Both the position numbers and the translations under genes were made by a program. The notes beneath the pieces were generated by a model. The model searched no databases and was not told the origin of the DNA. It saw only the letters and a program-made list of their open reading frames with translations. A DNA stretch of 64,000 nt from Thioalkalivibrio sp. ALJ3 (GTDB lineage Bacteria; Pseudomonadota; Gammaproteobacteria; Ectothiorhodospirales; Ectothiorhodospiraceae): positions 340,272 to 404,271 of the forward strand of contig NZ_KB897906.1 in the NCBI RefSeq assembly GCF_000377205.1, in the 5' to 3' direction. This document shows positions 55,012-64,000 of this stretch, piece after piece (position 1 is the stretch's first letter; the number at the start of each line of letters is the position of its first letter).

Positions 55012-55328
55012 TCACCTTCTATCTGATGGCCGCGCTCTTTCTCCTGGCGACGATTCTGCTTGGCCTGATCCGCGTGCTTCGTGGCCCCGGCTCGGGTGAC
55101 CGCATGCTCGCCGCACAATTGTTCGGAACGACCGGTGTGACCATCCTGTTGCTGCTTTCGATGACGCTGGAGACCCCGGCGCTGGTCGACGTTGCCCTGG
55201 TATTTGCGCTACTGGCTGTCGTCGCCGCCGTCGCATTCGTCCGTCAGCATGGCCTGCCGGAGCCCTCGGGCACGCCTGTACACCAGCGCAAGAACGACCA
55301 GAAAACGGAGTCAGACGATGATCGCTAA
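55008..55328 (+). CDS. mnhF: Na+/H+ antiporter subunit F
   Basis: 106 aa, GTG start. Three helices with the MrpF motif RVLRGPGSGDRMLAAQLFGT and TPALVDVALVFALLAVVA. Confidence 0.9.
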   Translation: MITFYLMAALFLLATILLGLIRVLRGPGSGDRMLAAQLFGTTGVTILLLLSMTLETPALVDVALVFALLAVVAAVAFVRQHGLPEPSGTPVHQRKNDQKTESDDDR

Positions 55329-55614
55329 CACCCTGACCGTGATCCTGATCCTCGCGGGGCTGGTGTTCTTTGCCGCCGGCACGGCCGGGCTTCTGCGATT
55401 CCCCGATGTCTATTCGCGTCTGCACGCCCTGACCAAGGCGGACAACGTCGGGCTGGGTCTGGTCATCCTCGGCCTGATGCTGCAGGCCGCTGGGCCAGCG
55501 GACATCCTCAAGCTGCTTCTGATCTGGGTGCTGGTCCTGGCGGCCGGCACCACGGCTGCGCACATGGTGGCGCAACGCACCTGGACCCACGGGGAATTCG
55601 AGTCCGATCGATGA
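55318..55614 (+). CDS. mnhG: Na+/H+ antiporter subunit G
   Basis: 98 aa. MrpG motif AAGTAGLLRFPDVYSRLHAL and KADNVGLGLVILGLML, three helices. Overlaps mnhF by 11 nt and the next gene by 4. Confidence 0.92.
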   Translation: MIANTLTVILILAGLVFFAAGTAGLLRFPDVYSRLHALTKADNVGLGLVILGLMLQAAGPADILKLLLIWVLVLAAGTTAAHMVAQRTWTHGEFESDR

Positions 55615-56606
55615 GCAACCTGCTCCTGGTCATCTTCGACCTGGTCCTGCTGGCCGGGCTCCTGGGGGTGGCCTGGCGCTGCCTGGCGAGCACCGACCTG
55701 TTTCGCGCGGTGGTGCTCTTCATCACCTTCGGGCTATTGCTGGCGCTGGCCTGGGTGCGTCTGGAGGCCCCCGACATCGCACTGGCCGAGGCCGCGATCG
55801 GCGCCGGGATCACCGGTGCCCTCTTGTTGGTCACGCTGGAGCGGCTGCGCAGCATCGCGGTCGAGCGCCGCCGCGGGCGGCCCGACCAGCCACCCGACCC
55901 CGCCGGCGCCGACGCCCTGCTGCACGCCCTGCATGATCCGCCGCCGCCACGACGGACCTTTGTCCCGGCGCTGAGCTTTGCCCTGGTGGTGGGCGGGCTC
56001 ATGGTCACCGCCCTGTGGCACCAGCCGGACGCCGTCGGCCTGGAGCCGGTGGTCGACGAACACATGGGCGTCTCGGGCGTGGATCACCCGATCACCGCCG
56101 TGTTGCTGAATTTCCGCGCCTACGACACCTTCCTGGAGCTGGCGATCGTGCTGATTGCACTGCTCGGGGCCTGGTCGCTGGGACGCTACGACCGCCTGCC
56201 GGCCCGCCCAGCGCCGGGCCCGATCCTCCCCGGCACCCTCCGCCTTCTGGTGCCGGTCGCGATCGTTACGGGCGTGTACATCCTCTGGGCGGGCAGCCAT
56301 GCCCCGGGCGGAGCGTTTCAGGCGGGGGCGATCCTGGGTGCCGCCGGCATCCTGCTCGTGCTGGCACGGCCGCGCGACCTGCCGATGGCACCGAGTACAC
56401 CGCTGCGGCTGGGCCTGACCGCAGGGGTGGGCCTGTTCCTGGCGATCGGCATCGTGGGCCTGTTTATCGGCCCGGGTCTGCTCGGCTATCCGCCGGAATG
56501 GGCCTATCCGCTGATTATCGTGATCGAGATCGCGGCCACGCTGTCGATCGCGCTCACCCTGGTGGCGCTGTTCATCGCCGGCCGGCCCGCCGGAGACGAT
56601 CACTGA
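55611..56606 (+). CDS. Fused MbhD (DUF4040)-MnhB antiporter subunit
   Basis: 331 aa. The N-terminal ~80 residues are DUF4040/MbhD (WVRLEAPDIALAEAAIGAGI). A linker follows, then an MnhB domain from ~145 on (LLNFRAYDTFLELAIVLIAL, GSHAPGGAFQAGAILGAAGI). In canonical Mrp these are parts of MrpA and MrpB, so the long MrpA is split and its C-terminus fused to B. Confidence 0.88.
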   Translation: MSNLLLVIFDLVLLAGLLGVAWRCLASTDLFRAVVLFITFGLLLALAWVRLEAPDIALAEAAIGAGITGALLLVTLERLRSIAVERRRGRPDQPPDPAGADALLHALHDPPPPRRTFVPALSFALVVGGLMVTALWHQPDAVGLEPVVDEHMGVSGVDHPITAVLLNFRAYDTFLELAIVLIALLGAWSLGRYDRLPARPAPGPILPGTLRLLVPVAIVTGVYILWAGSHAPGGAFQAGAILGAAGILLVLARPRDLPMAPSTPLRLGLTAGVGLFLAIGIVGLFIGPGLLGYPPEWAYPLIIVIEIAATLSIALTLVALFIAGRPAGDDH

Positions 56607-56625
56607 TGGCCGGGGACGCACGCTG

Positions 56626-57027
56626 ATGGAATGGCTCGCCCAGCAGCTGGCCCCAGGCCTGATCTATCCGACGGCGGGCGCACTCCTGTTTGCCCTGGGC
56701 CTGTACGGGCTGATCCGCCGCCACCACCTGGTGCTGCGCATCCTGGCGCTGAACATCATGGGTTCCGGGGTGTTCATGGTGCTGCTGGGCATTGCGGCCC
56801 GGGGCGAGGGGGCGCCGGACCCGGTCGCGCAGGCCCTCACGCTGACCGGCATTGTGGTCGCGGTCAGCGCGACGGCGTTCGCGCTGGCGCTGGTCGTACG
56901 CCTTGCGCGCATCACGGGGCAGGCGATGATGCTGCCGGGTCCGCCGGACGATGAAGCACCGGTGGATGACATCTCGCGCGAGGAGCATGCCCCCTCCGCA
57001 GAGTACGAGAGGGAGCATCGCGAATGA
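56626..57027 (+). CDS. mnhC: Na+/H+ antiporter subunit C (NuoK-like)
   Basis: 133 aa. Three helices with GLIRRHHLVLRILALNIMGS and QALTLTGIVVAVSATAFALAL, the NuoK/MrpC signature, and an acidic cytoplasmic tail. Overlaps the next gene by 4 nt. Confidence 0.9.
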   Translation: MEWLAQQLAPGLIYPTAGALLFALGLYGLIRRHHLVLRILALNIMGSGVFMVLLGIAARGEGAPDPVAQALTLTGIVVAVSATAFALALVVRLARITGQAMMLPGPPDDEAPVDDISREEHAPSAEYEREHRE

Positions 57028-58508
57028 GCGAGGCACCCGCCGAGATGCTCCCGCTGGCGATCAGCGGCTTGGTGGCCCTGTCGCTGACGCTTGCGATCCT
57101 GGCCACGGTCTGGCCGCGCCAGGCGCACCGGATTGGGGGTTATGGCGCGGTACTGATGGCGGCAGCCGTAGTGGCGCTGAGTGCCCTGTTCGTGGCTGCG
57201 GGACCCGAACCGGAGTCCGCGGCCACGCGCGTCGCCCTGGGCGGCTGGGAGGCACCCCTCGGCGTGATGCTGCATCTGGATGGGCTGTCGATGACCCTGC
57301 TGGTCCTGACCGGCGTGGTCGGACTGGCGACCAGCCTGTACAGCCTCGGCTACGTGCACGACCCGATCGAACGCCGCCAGTTCTGGCCCCTCTGGCTGTG
57401 GCTGTGGGCCGGGTTGAACATGCTGTTGCTGTCCGGCGATGCCTTCAACCTGTACATCTCGCTGGAGGTGGTGTCGCTGTCGGCGGTGGCGCTGGTGGCA
57501 TTCACCGGTACCGCGGCCGCCGTCTCCGGGGCGATGCGCTATCTGCTGGTCAATATTCTCGGCTCGCTCAGTTTCCTGATGGGGGTCGTGCTCCTGTTCG
57601 GAGAACACGGTGTGCTGGATCTGGTGTTGCTAGAGGCGCGCACCGAGATCGGCCCCACCGAGCGCATGGCCGCGGTACTGATGACCGCCGGGCTGATGCT
57701 GAAGGCAGCGCTGTTCCCGCTGCATGTCTGGCTCGCCCCCGCACACGGCTCCGCCCCGGCGCCCGTCAGCGCCGTGCTCTCCGGTCTGGTGGTCACCGGC
57801 TCGTTCTACCTGATCCTGCGTCTGTGGATGGGACCCTTTGCCCCGCTGGCCACGCCGGCGTTCGGTATCCTGGTGGGCCTGCTCGGCGTAGCCGCGCTGG
57901 TCTGGGGCTCGGCCCAAGCCCTGCGGTCCGGGCGCCTGAAATCCATCGTTGCGTATTCGACCGTGGCCCAGTTCGGCTATCTCCTAATCGCGTTCCCGCT
58001 GATGCTGATCGAATCGGAGGCGTGGAAAGTCGTGGTGTTCTTCGCCATCGTCCATGCCCTGGCCAAAGCCTCGGTCTTCCTCGCCGCCGGCACACTGCAA
58101 CACGCGGCCGGGCATGACCGCGTCGCCGAGATGGGCGGGGTCCTGCGCGCCCGCGGGCGGACGGTATTTGCGCTCGGACTGGCCGGGGTCAGCCTGATGG
58201 GACTGCCCTTCACCGGCGGCTTCATCGCCAAGTACCTGTTGCTGGAGGCGGGTCTGTCCACGATCCTGGCAGGCAGCCTGATCGGCGTGCTGTGGGTGAT
58301 CGCGATTGCTGGAGGCGGGTTGCTCGCCGCCGGCTACGTGCTGCGCATGGTAGCCCCAGCCTTTCACCGCGGGGCCCGTGACGCCGGCGAGGCGGTCTCG
58401 CCGTGGATGGACTGGGTACCGCTGGGACTGGCCGTGGTCGCGGCCGCCGCCGGGTTCGCCGGCACCCTGACGCTGCACACGCTGACGCTGACGCCGGGGG
58501 CGCCATGA
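57024..58508 (+). CDS. mnhD: Antiporter subunit D, complex I NuoM/N-like (paralogue 1)
   Basis: 494 aa, ~14 helices. Proton-antiporter core with the key Glu in LYISLEVVSLSAVALVAFTG, Lys in GLMLKAALFPLHVWLAPAH and the His/Lys helix KSIVAYSTVAQFGYLLIA. Closest to MrpD. Overlaps neighbours by 4 nt each side. Confidence 0.92.
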   Translation: MSEAPAEMLPLAISGLVALSLTLAILATVWPRQAHRIGGYGAVLMAAAVVALSALFVAAGPEPESAATRVALGGWEAPLGVMLHLDGLSMTLLVLTGVVGLATSLYSLGYVHDPIERRQFWPLWLWLWAGLNMLLLSGDAFNLYISLEVVSLSAVALVAFTGTAAAVSGAMRYLLVNILGSLSFLMGVVLLFGEHGVLDLVLLEARTEIGPTERMAAVLMTAGLMLKAALFPLHVWLAPAHGSAPAPVSAVLSGLVVTGSFYLILRLWMGPFAPLATPAFGILVGLLGVAALVWGSAQALRSGRLKSIVAYSTVAQFGYLLIAFPLMLIESEAWKVVVFFAIVHALAKASVFLAAGTLQHAAGHDRVAEMGGVLRARGRTVFALGLAGVSLMGLPFTGGFIAKYLLLEAGLSTILAGSLIGVLWVIAIAGGGLLAAGYVLRMVAPAFHRGARDAGEAVSPWMDWVPLGLAVVAAAAGFAGTLTLHTLTLTPGAP

Positions 58509-60028
58509 GCGACGGCGGCTGGCTGCTCCTCGCCATTCTTTTGAGTTCGCTGGGCCCAGGCCTGGCGATCTTCTTCCTGCCCGAACGGCGCTATGGCCTG
58601 CGGACCCTCCTGAACCTCGGCGGGGCCGGGACCAAGCTGGTACTGGTCGGCTGGCTTCTCCTGAGCGTCCTGCGCGGCGATGAATATCAGCTCAGCATCC
58701 CGCTGCTGCCAGGGATCGACTTCGTGCTCGCAGCGGACGCTCTGTCGCTGTTGTTCGCCACCCTCTCGGCGGTGCTGTGGTTCGTCACCACCGTGTACGC
58801 CATCGGCTATCTGGAAGGTTCACCACGCAGGAGCCGCTTTTTCGGGTTCTTCTCCCTTTGCGTCAGCGCCACGGTCGGGATCGCGCTGTCGGGCAACCTG
58901 ATCACGCTGCTGATCTTCTACGAGCTGCTGACGCTGGCTACATGGCCACTGGTGGTACACCGCGGCACGCCCGCCGCCCTGCGTGCCGGACGGCTGTATC
59001 TTGGCTACACGCTGACCAGCGGGCTGGTGCTGTTCACCGCGATCGTCTGGCTGACCCTGCTGGCCGGGGCCGAGCCGTTCGTGCCGGGTGGCTACCTGGG
59101 CGAGCTTGCGACCACGCACGAGACCACGCTCAAGGTCCTGTTCGTTATGCTGATGATCGGATTCGGGGTCAAGGCCGCATTGGTGCCTCTGCACTCCTGG
59201 CTGCCGATCGCGATGGTCGCACCCGCCCCCGTCAGTGCATTGCTGCACGCGGTCGCGGTGGTCAAGGCCGGGGCCTTCGGGATCGTGCGGGTGGTGAACG
59301 ACGTCTACGGCGCCGAGGTCGCGATGGAACTCGGACTCGCCGCGGGGCTGGTGGTGATCGCCGCGATCACCATCCTGTACGGCTCGATCCAGGCCCTGCG
59401 CACGGACGACCTGAAGCAGCGGCTGGCCTTTTCCACCGTCAGCCAGGTCTCGTACATCGTGCTGGGTGTTGCGCTGGCCGGGCCGCTGGGGGTCATCGGC
59501 GGGCTGGTGCATCTGGTGCATCAGGGGATCACCAAGATCACGCTGTTCTTCTGCGCCGGCAACTTCGCCGAGACTCTTGGCATCCACAAGATCAGCGAAC
59601 TGGACGGCGTGGGCCGGCGCATGCCGCTGACCATGCTGGCCTTTACCCTGGGCGCCCTGGGCATGATCGGCCTCCCGCCGCTCGCCGGCTTCGTCACCAA
59701 GTGGCATCTGGGCCTGGGCGCGCTGGAAGCCCAGTTCCACTGGGTACTGGTCGTGCTGATCGCCAGCAGCCTGCTCAATGCCGCGTACTTCCTGCCGCCG
59801 GTGATCCGCGGCTGGCTGGGCGAGCGGCGCACGCCCTGGCACGAGCATCTGGTCGAACATAGCGGCCCCACACGCTTCGAAACCCACTGGATGCTGCTCG
59901 TCCCGACGTTGTTCGTCGCAGCGCTGAGCCTGCTCGGTGGTCTGCTGGCGGGGATGAGCCTGAGCCCGCTCGACTGGGTGACCCTGATCGTGGAACGCGA
60001 CTATTCGATCCCGGGGTTCGCACCATGA
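58505..60028 (+). CDS. Antiporter subunit, complex I NuoL/MrpA-N-like (paralogue 2)
   Basis: 507 aa. LITLLIFYELLTLATWPLVV (Glu), GFGVKAALVPLHSWLPIAM (Lys), KQRLAFSTVSQVSYIVLGVA and VHQGITKITLFFCAGN show an intact ion channel. Adds to the E-F-G-D/B-C-D set as a second antiporter module. Confidence 0.9.
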   Translation: MSDGGWLLLAILLSSLGPGLAIFFLPERRYGLRTLLNLGGAGTKLVLVGWLLLSVLRGDEYQLSIPLLPGIDFVLAADALSLLFATLSAVLWFVTTVYAIGYLEGSPRRSRFFGFFSLCVSATVGIALSGNLITLLIFYELLTLATWPLVVHRGTPAALRAGRLYLGYTLTSGLVLFTAIVWLTLLAGAEPFVPGGYLGELATTHETTLKVLFVMLMIGFGVKAALVPLHSWLPIAMVAPAPVSALLHAVAVVKAGAFGIVRVVNDVYGAEVAMELGLAAGLVVIAAITILYGSIQALRTDDLKQRLAFSTVSQVSYIVLGVALAGPLGVIGGLVHLVHQGITKITLFFCAGNFAETLGIHKISELDGVGRRMPLTMLAFTLGALGMIGLPPLAGFVTKWHLGLGALEAQFHWVLVVLIASSLLNAAYFLPPVIRGWLGERRTPWHEHLVEHSGPTRFETHWMLLVPTLFVAALSLLGGLLAGMSLSPLDWVTLIVERDYSIPGFAP

Positions 60029-61749
60029 ACGCCCTGGTCTGGCTCGCGATCCCCCTCATCCCGCTGCTGCTGGCGGTGCTGATCGGCCTGCGGCCGCACC
60101 GGACCCGCTTCAACCGGTGGGTCCCGTGGGCGGCATTGCCAGGCCTTGCGGGGGCGGCCTTCGGGGGCGATGTCGAGCCTGCCGCCCTGGACGGTCTGAT
60201 GCTGAACACCCTGCTGGGGCTGGACCCGCTGGGACAGGCCTTTCTGGCACTGACCTCGGGGCTCTGGCTGGCCGCCGGCCTGTTCGCCCTGAGCGACCGC
60301 CAGGATGATCCGCTGCGTCATCGCTTCTACGTGTTCTGGCTGCTGGCGCTGTCCGGGAACCTGGGCCTGATCCTCGCACAGGACGCCCTGAGCTTTTACC
60401 TGTTTTTCTCCCTGATGAGCCTGGCGGCCTATGGTCTGGTGGTGCACTCCAATACAGGGGAAGCCTGGCGTGCCGGACACATCTATCTGATTCTGGCAGT
60501 CGTCGGCGAAATCCTGTTGTTTGCCGGCTTCGTAATGGCGATCCACCAGACAGGTGGGGATACGCGGTTGACCGCAATCGCCGAGGCACGCCCCGAGGGC
60601 TGGGGCCTTGCGCTGCTGGTGCTCGGTTTCGGCATCAAGGCCGGCATGCTTCCACTGCATTTCTGGCTCCCACTGGCCCACCCGGCCGCACCGGTCGCGG
60701 CCAGCGCCGTACTGTCGGGGGCGATGATCAAGGCCGGCGTGCTGGGCTGGCTGCGCGTGTTGCCACTAGACGAGACCGGCCATGTGCTGCTCGGCGAGAC
60801 CCTCGTGCTACTGGGTCTGGCGGCCGCCTTCCTCGCCGCGCTCGCCGGTGTTCTGCAGTCGCGTCCCAAGACTATCCTCGCCTACTCCAGCATCAGCCAG
60901 ATGGGGCTGATAACGGCCGGGGTCGGACTGGCACTCGTCCTGCCCGACCTGCGGCCCTGGCTGCTGATGGCCGTTACGCTCTACGCCGTGCATCACGGCT
61001 TTGCCAAGGGTGCGTTGTTCCTGGCCGCCGGGATGACCGCACAGCGCCCTGCGGGTGGTGCAGGCCGTCTGGCCTTTTTCCTGTTCGCGGCGCTGCCGGC
61101 GCTCGCCCTGGCCGGGATGCCAATGACCAGCGGGGCGCTGGCCAAAAACACCCTGAAAGACCCGCTGTACGGCGCCGACCTGGCCGGCTGGATGGCCTAC
61201 ACGGAATTCGCGCTGACGCTCGCGGCTGCTGGCACAACGCTTCTGATGCTGCGCTTTCTCTGGTGCTGGCACCAAGCACAGCAGGACATACAGGCGCCCC
61301 CGCGAGCGGACTCCCGCCGCTGGTGGGCCTGGGGCGGCCTGGCGGGCATGTCGCTGGTGTTTCCCCTGCTGGGGATCGCGGTTGCACCGCCGGAGCAGGT
61401 GCCGGCCTGGGTTGTGCTGACGGGGCTGAGCCTGGTCTGGCCGATTGGCCTGGGCCTGGTACTGGGTCTGCTGGCCTGGCGATGGCTGCCAGATCGCAAT
61501 CGCCCATGGCTCCAGGAAGGCGATCTGGTCGTGCCACTGGAGTGGCTCGCGCACGCCAGCCAGCGCCTGTGGCACAGCCGCCCTGCACTGATCGGCATCG
61601 GGCGCCACCCGGCGCGCCTGCGCTGGGTTCGCTACCGGCTGCGTGAACGGCTGGAACTGGCCGAGCGCGTACTCACTCGCTGGGAAACCATTGGCCTGCT
61701 GTTCGCCGCCGCGATGCTCGGACTCTACCTGACCCTCTGGGCCGGTTAA
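60025..61749 (+). CDS. Antiporter subunit, complex I NuoM/HyfB-like (paralogue 3)
   Basis: 574 aa. DALSFYLFFSLMSLAAYGLVV has Phe/Ser where paralogues 1 and 2 have the channel Glu (YELL/SLEV). GFGIKAGMLPLHFWLPLAHP and KTILAYSSISQMGL keep the Lys positions, and VHHGFAKGALFLAAG the His. A C-terminal ~100-residue amphipathic extension resembles the HyfB/NuoL lateral helix. It may be a modified or accessory module given the missing Glu. Confidence 0.88.
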   Translation: MNALVWLAIPLIPLLLAVLIGLRPHRTRFNRWVPWAALPGLAGAAFGGDVEPAALDGLMLNTLLGLDPLGQAFLALTSGLWLAAGLFALSDRQDDPLRHRFYVFWLLALSGNLGLILAQDALSFYLFFSLMSLAAYGLVVHSNTGEAWRAGHIYLILAVVGEILLFAGFVMAIHQTGGDTRLTAIAEARPEGWGLALLVLGFGIKAGMLPLHFWLPLAHPAAPVAASAVLSGAMIKAGVLGWLRVLPLDETGHVLLGETLVLLGLAAAFLAALAGVLQSRPKTILAYSSISQMGLITAGVGLALVLPDLRPWLLMAVTLYAVHHGFAKGALFLAAGMTAQRPAGGAGRLAFFLFAALPALALAGMPMTSGALAKNTLKDPLYGADLAGWMAYTEFALTLAAAGTTLLMLRFLWCWHQAQQDIQAPPRADSRRWWAWGGLAGMSLVFPLLGIAVAPPEQVPAWVVLTGLSLVWPIGLGLVLGLLAWRWLPDRNRPWLQEGDLVVPLEWLAHASQRLWHSRPALIGIGRHPARLRWVRYRLRERLELAERVLTRWETIGLLFAAAMLGLYLTLWAG

Positions 61750-61765
61750 GGAAACGAGTTTCCTT
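61748..61765 (+). terminator. Short inverted repeat at the end of the antiporter operon
   Basis: AAGGAAAC-GA-GTTTCCTT starts within the stop codon of the last gene. No T-run follows, so it is at best a weak terminator. Confidence 0.4.
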
Positions 61766-61776
61766 ACGGCAGGCAC

Positions 61777-61804
61777 AAAAAAGGCCGGCCCATCAGGGCC
61801 GGCC
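61777..61804 (-). terminator. Rho-independent terminator
   Basis: GGCCGGCCC-ATCA-GGGCCGGCC perfect 9-bp stem. On the minus strand it is followed by TTTTTT, 21 nt after the hydrolase gene. Confidence 0.88.
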
Positions 61805-61825
61805 CGACTGCGTCAGATCAGCGAG

Positions 61826-62725
61826 TCAGTGCTGATCGAGAAAATCGACAGTGAAGTCCACCACGTCATCCGCGAAGAAATCACGGAAGAAGTGATCCGC
61901 ACCATCAACGGTGTTCACGGTGATGTGCTCTTTGTCCTCGACCGCATCCATCCGCTCCGGCAGATCCGCCACCACGTCATCCTCGGCCCCGATCACCACG
62001 AGCGTCGGGGTCTGGATGCCGTCGATCACACTGGGCGTGTTGTGAACGGGGGCCGGATCGTAATAGCTCAGGAACGCATGGGGTGCGACGTCCAGCTCGC
62101 CGCATTGCAGAAAACGCACGCCTTCCAGCATGGAGCCGTCGCCACGATCGTGCTTCTCCTGGGCGCGGGCCAGCACTTCACCCAGCGGCTCGCCGGCCTG
62201 CTCTTCGTAATCCGCGGAGACCCTGTCTGCATCAAACGTGGACGGGGCCACCAGCACCATCGCACGAATGTCGTCCGGATCGTGCTCGGTCAGATAGCGC
62301 GCCACCTGGTTACCACCGCGCGAGTGCCCGAACAGGGTGACCGGGCCATAGCCTTCACCCTGCAGCCATTCCTGCCAGAGAGCGACCTCCTTCAGGTGCT
62401 CGTCCACGCCATGGTGAATCGGCGCGTCACACTCGAACATCCCCTCGCGCTCGTCGATCCCGTAGCTCAGGTTGATCGACAGCGTATTGTGTCCCCGGTC
62501 GGCGAGTTGATCCTGAACCGCCTGCATGATCTCCATGCGGCCGTGGGCCAGCGTGCCATGCAGCATCAGCACCACGCCATCTCCAGGCGAGGCACCCGCC
62601 CCCTCCTGGAAATGACCGATCAAGGTCAGGTCATCATGTACCAGCGTGACCTTCTCGGCCGCAAACGCCGGGGCGGAGGCCAGGGCAGCGGCCGCACAGG
62701 CCGTCGTGATCCACGAATACCGCAT
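61826..62725 (-). CDS. Periplasmic alpha/beta hydrolase
   Basis: 299 aa. Signal peptide ending APAFA. Oxyanion region LMLHGTLAHG, nucleophile Ser135 in LFGHSRGGNQ, Asp in VVIGAEDDVVAD and His in VDGADHFFRD complete the triad. Highly acidic, as expected for an exported protein of a salt-adapted host. Substrate unknown. Confidence 0.85.
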   Translation of the reverse strand: MRYSWITTACAAAALASAPAFAAEKVTLVHDDLTLIGHFQEGAGASPGDGVVLMLHGTLAHGRMEIMQAVQDQLADRGHNTLSINLSYGIDEREGMFECDAPIHHGVDEHLKEVALWQEWLQGEGYGPVTLFGHSRGGNQVARYLTEHDPDDIRAMVLVAPSTFDADRVSADYEEQAGEPLGEVLARAQEKHDRGDGSMLEGVRFLQCGELDVAPHAFLSYYDPAPVHNTPSVIDGIQTPTLVVIGAEDDVVADLPERMDAVEDKEHITVNTVDGADHFFRDFFADDVVDFTVDFLDQH

Positions 62726-62949
62726 TGCAATCTCCTTTTTCGGAATGGAATCGTTCTAATGATCCCGCGAACGACTAGACCATTGAGGGCTCGAAAAAAT
62801 TCCCGACTTCTACTACGCCAAAAGGAACCACCCCAACGTGGCAGCATCGGCTGCGCCGAGAGACAACACGGAACGCCCCGGACATTTCCCGTACCGCTCG
62901 CCGCCTGTAACCTGAAGGCTGAATTCGCTCTTGGAAGCCCTTGCCCCTC

Positions 62950-64000
62950 ATGAGTGCCGAACAGCCCCTGACCCCGGATTCCACTGCGCTGGAAGCGCTG
63001 GCGGCCGCGATCGCGGTCCTGCAGGGGGAGCTGCCCGCGGATCGCCTGATCCTGGAGGCACACGAACGCCGCACCTACGAATGTGACGGGCTGTCCGCCT
63101 ATCGCCAGACCCCCGGCGCGGTCGCGCTCCCCCAGACCCGTGAGGAACTGCTCACCTGCCTGCGGGTCTGCCGCGAGCACCAGGTCCCGATCATTCCCCG
63201 CGGCGCGGGCACGGGGCTCTCGGGCGGAGCGCTGCCCAGTGCCACCGGATTGCTACTGTCGCTGGCACGGTTCAATCGCATCCTGGAGATCGACGCCGAC
63301 AATCGCTGCGCTGTGGTACAACCCGGAGTACGTAACCTCGCAATCTCCGAGGCAGCCGCCCCGCAGGGCCTCTACTACGCCCCCGATCCCTCATCGCAGA
63401 TCGCCTGCTCGATTGGCGGCAACGTCGCCGAGAACGCCGGCGGCGTGCACTGCCTGAAATACGGCCTCACCGTGCACAACGTCCTGGGCCTGGAGATGAT
63501 CACGCTGGATGGCGAGATCATCCGGCTGGGCGGCAAGACGCTGGACACCGCAGGCCCCGATCTGCTGGCGCTGATGATCGGCTCCGAGGGGATGCTTGGC
63601 ATCGTCACCGAGGTCACCGTGCGCCTGCTGCCCCGCCCCGAGCGTACCCAGGTCCTGCTCGCGAGCTTCGACGATGTAGAGGCTGCCGGACGCGCAGTGG
63701 CCGGGATCATCGCGGCCGGGTTGATCCCGGCCGGCCTGGAGATGATGGACAACGCCGCGATCCGCGCGGCCGAGGACTTCGTCCATGCCGGTTATCCGGT
63801 GGATGCCGCCGCGATCCTGCTGTGCGAGCTCGACGGCACTAACGCCGAGGTCTCCGAGGACATTATGGTGGTGCGCCGCAAGCTGCTCGAGTTGGGCGCC
63901 ACAGAGGTGCGCACCGCGCGCGACGCCCAGGAGCAGGCCCTGTTCTGGGCCGGGCGCAAGGCCGCGTTCCCCGCGGCCGGGCGGATCTCGCCGGACTACT
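62950..64000 (+). CDS. glcD: Glycolate oxidase FAD subunit (5' part, runs off window)
   Basis: 350 aa seen. FAD-binding PCMH domain: LRVCREHQVPIIPRGAGTGL, YYAPDPSSQIACSIGGNVAE, NAGGVHCLKYGLTVHNVLGL, all GlcD hallmarks. Oxidises (S)-2-hydroxy acids such as glycolate with GlcE/GlcF. The reading frame is open to the last base, so the stop and probably glcE/glcF lie outside. Confidence 0.9.
   Translation, partial: MSAEQPLTPDSTALEALAAAIAVLQGELPADRLILEAHERRTYECDGLSAYRQTPGAVALPQTREELLTCLRVCREHQVPIIPRGAGTGLSGGALPSATGLLLSLARFNRILEIDADNRCAVVQPGVRNLAISEAAAPQGLYYAPDPSSQIACSIGGNVAENAGGVHCLKYGLTVHNVLGLEMITLDGEIIRLGGKTLDTAGPDLLALMIGSEGMLGIVTEVTVRLLPRPERTQVLLASFDDVEAAGRAVAGIIAAGLIPAGLEMMDNAAIRAAEDFVHAGYPVDAAAILLCELDGTNAEVSEDIMVVRRKLLELGATEVRTARDAQEQALFWAGRKAAFPAAGRISPDY

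Overview
The window reads as part of the chromosome of a GC-rich gammaproteobacterium, probably of the Ectothiorhodospiraceae / Thioalkalivibrio type. This is an inference from gene content: Pseudomonas-like class Ia nrdAB with duplicated ATP cones, trxB-acetyltransferase-aat order, a multi-subunit Mnh/Mrp cation antiporter, acidic proteins, and Pseudomonas-like REP sequences. No rRNA, phage or CRISPR array is visible. One tRNA (Arg, anticodon ACG) is present.

Layout. 0-5.5 kb: an unusual acyl-ligase/ACP/acyltransferase fusion, two small genes, a decayed TetR regulator and a DUF389 membrane protein. 5.5-10.5 kb: an accessory island with four nested or truncated Y1 (RAYT-type) transposase copies and two REP families, then AT-richer cargo: an unknown 196-aa protein, and a two-gene unit of a proteasome-like Ntn-hydrolase plus a coiled-coil membrane protein. 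10.5-24.6 kb: housekeeping genes (nrdB, nrdA with an NrdR box and DnaA boxes upstream, trxB, FemAB-like acetyltransferase, aat, lytic transglycosylase, gloA, deaD, HAD phosphatase, thiol methyltransferase, metallo-beta-lactamase hydrolase). 24.6-29.1 kb: tRNA-Arg with a duplicated 3' end, then rhodanese, GT2, dapC, dapD and an ArsC-like gene. 29.3-38.9 kb: a chemoreceptor without a sensor domain, rhlE, two large GGDEF-EAL proteins (one with a translationally coupled leader ORF), a small Rossmann protein, and an ERCC4 nuclease.

39.6-45.1 kb holds the most distinctive system: a cluster resembling the Pseudomonas Fap functional-amyloid locus but strongly diverged. It has a secreted Asp/Ser/Asn 14-residue-repeat protein, a small secreted partner, a C39 peptidase (FapD-like), another exported protein, an outer-membrane barrel and a sigma-54 enhancer-binding activator. 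A good -24/-12 promoter lies upstream of the repeat-protein gene. The two c-di-GMP enzymes lie just before it, a plausible matrix-control neighbourhood.

47.4-53.8 kb: a MITE-like element, then a six-gene operon with start/stop overlaps for a decaprenyl-phosphoryl-D-arabinose type pathway (UbiA-type phosphoribosyltransferase, flippase-like protein, DprE1, DprE2, HAD phosphatase, GT-C glycosyltransferase). 54.4-61.7 kb: an eight-gene Mnh/Mrp-type antiporter operon. The window ends with a periplasmic alpha/beta hydrolase and the 5' part of glcD.
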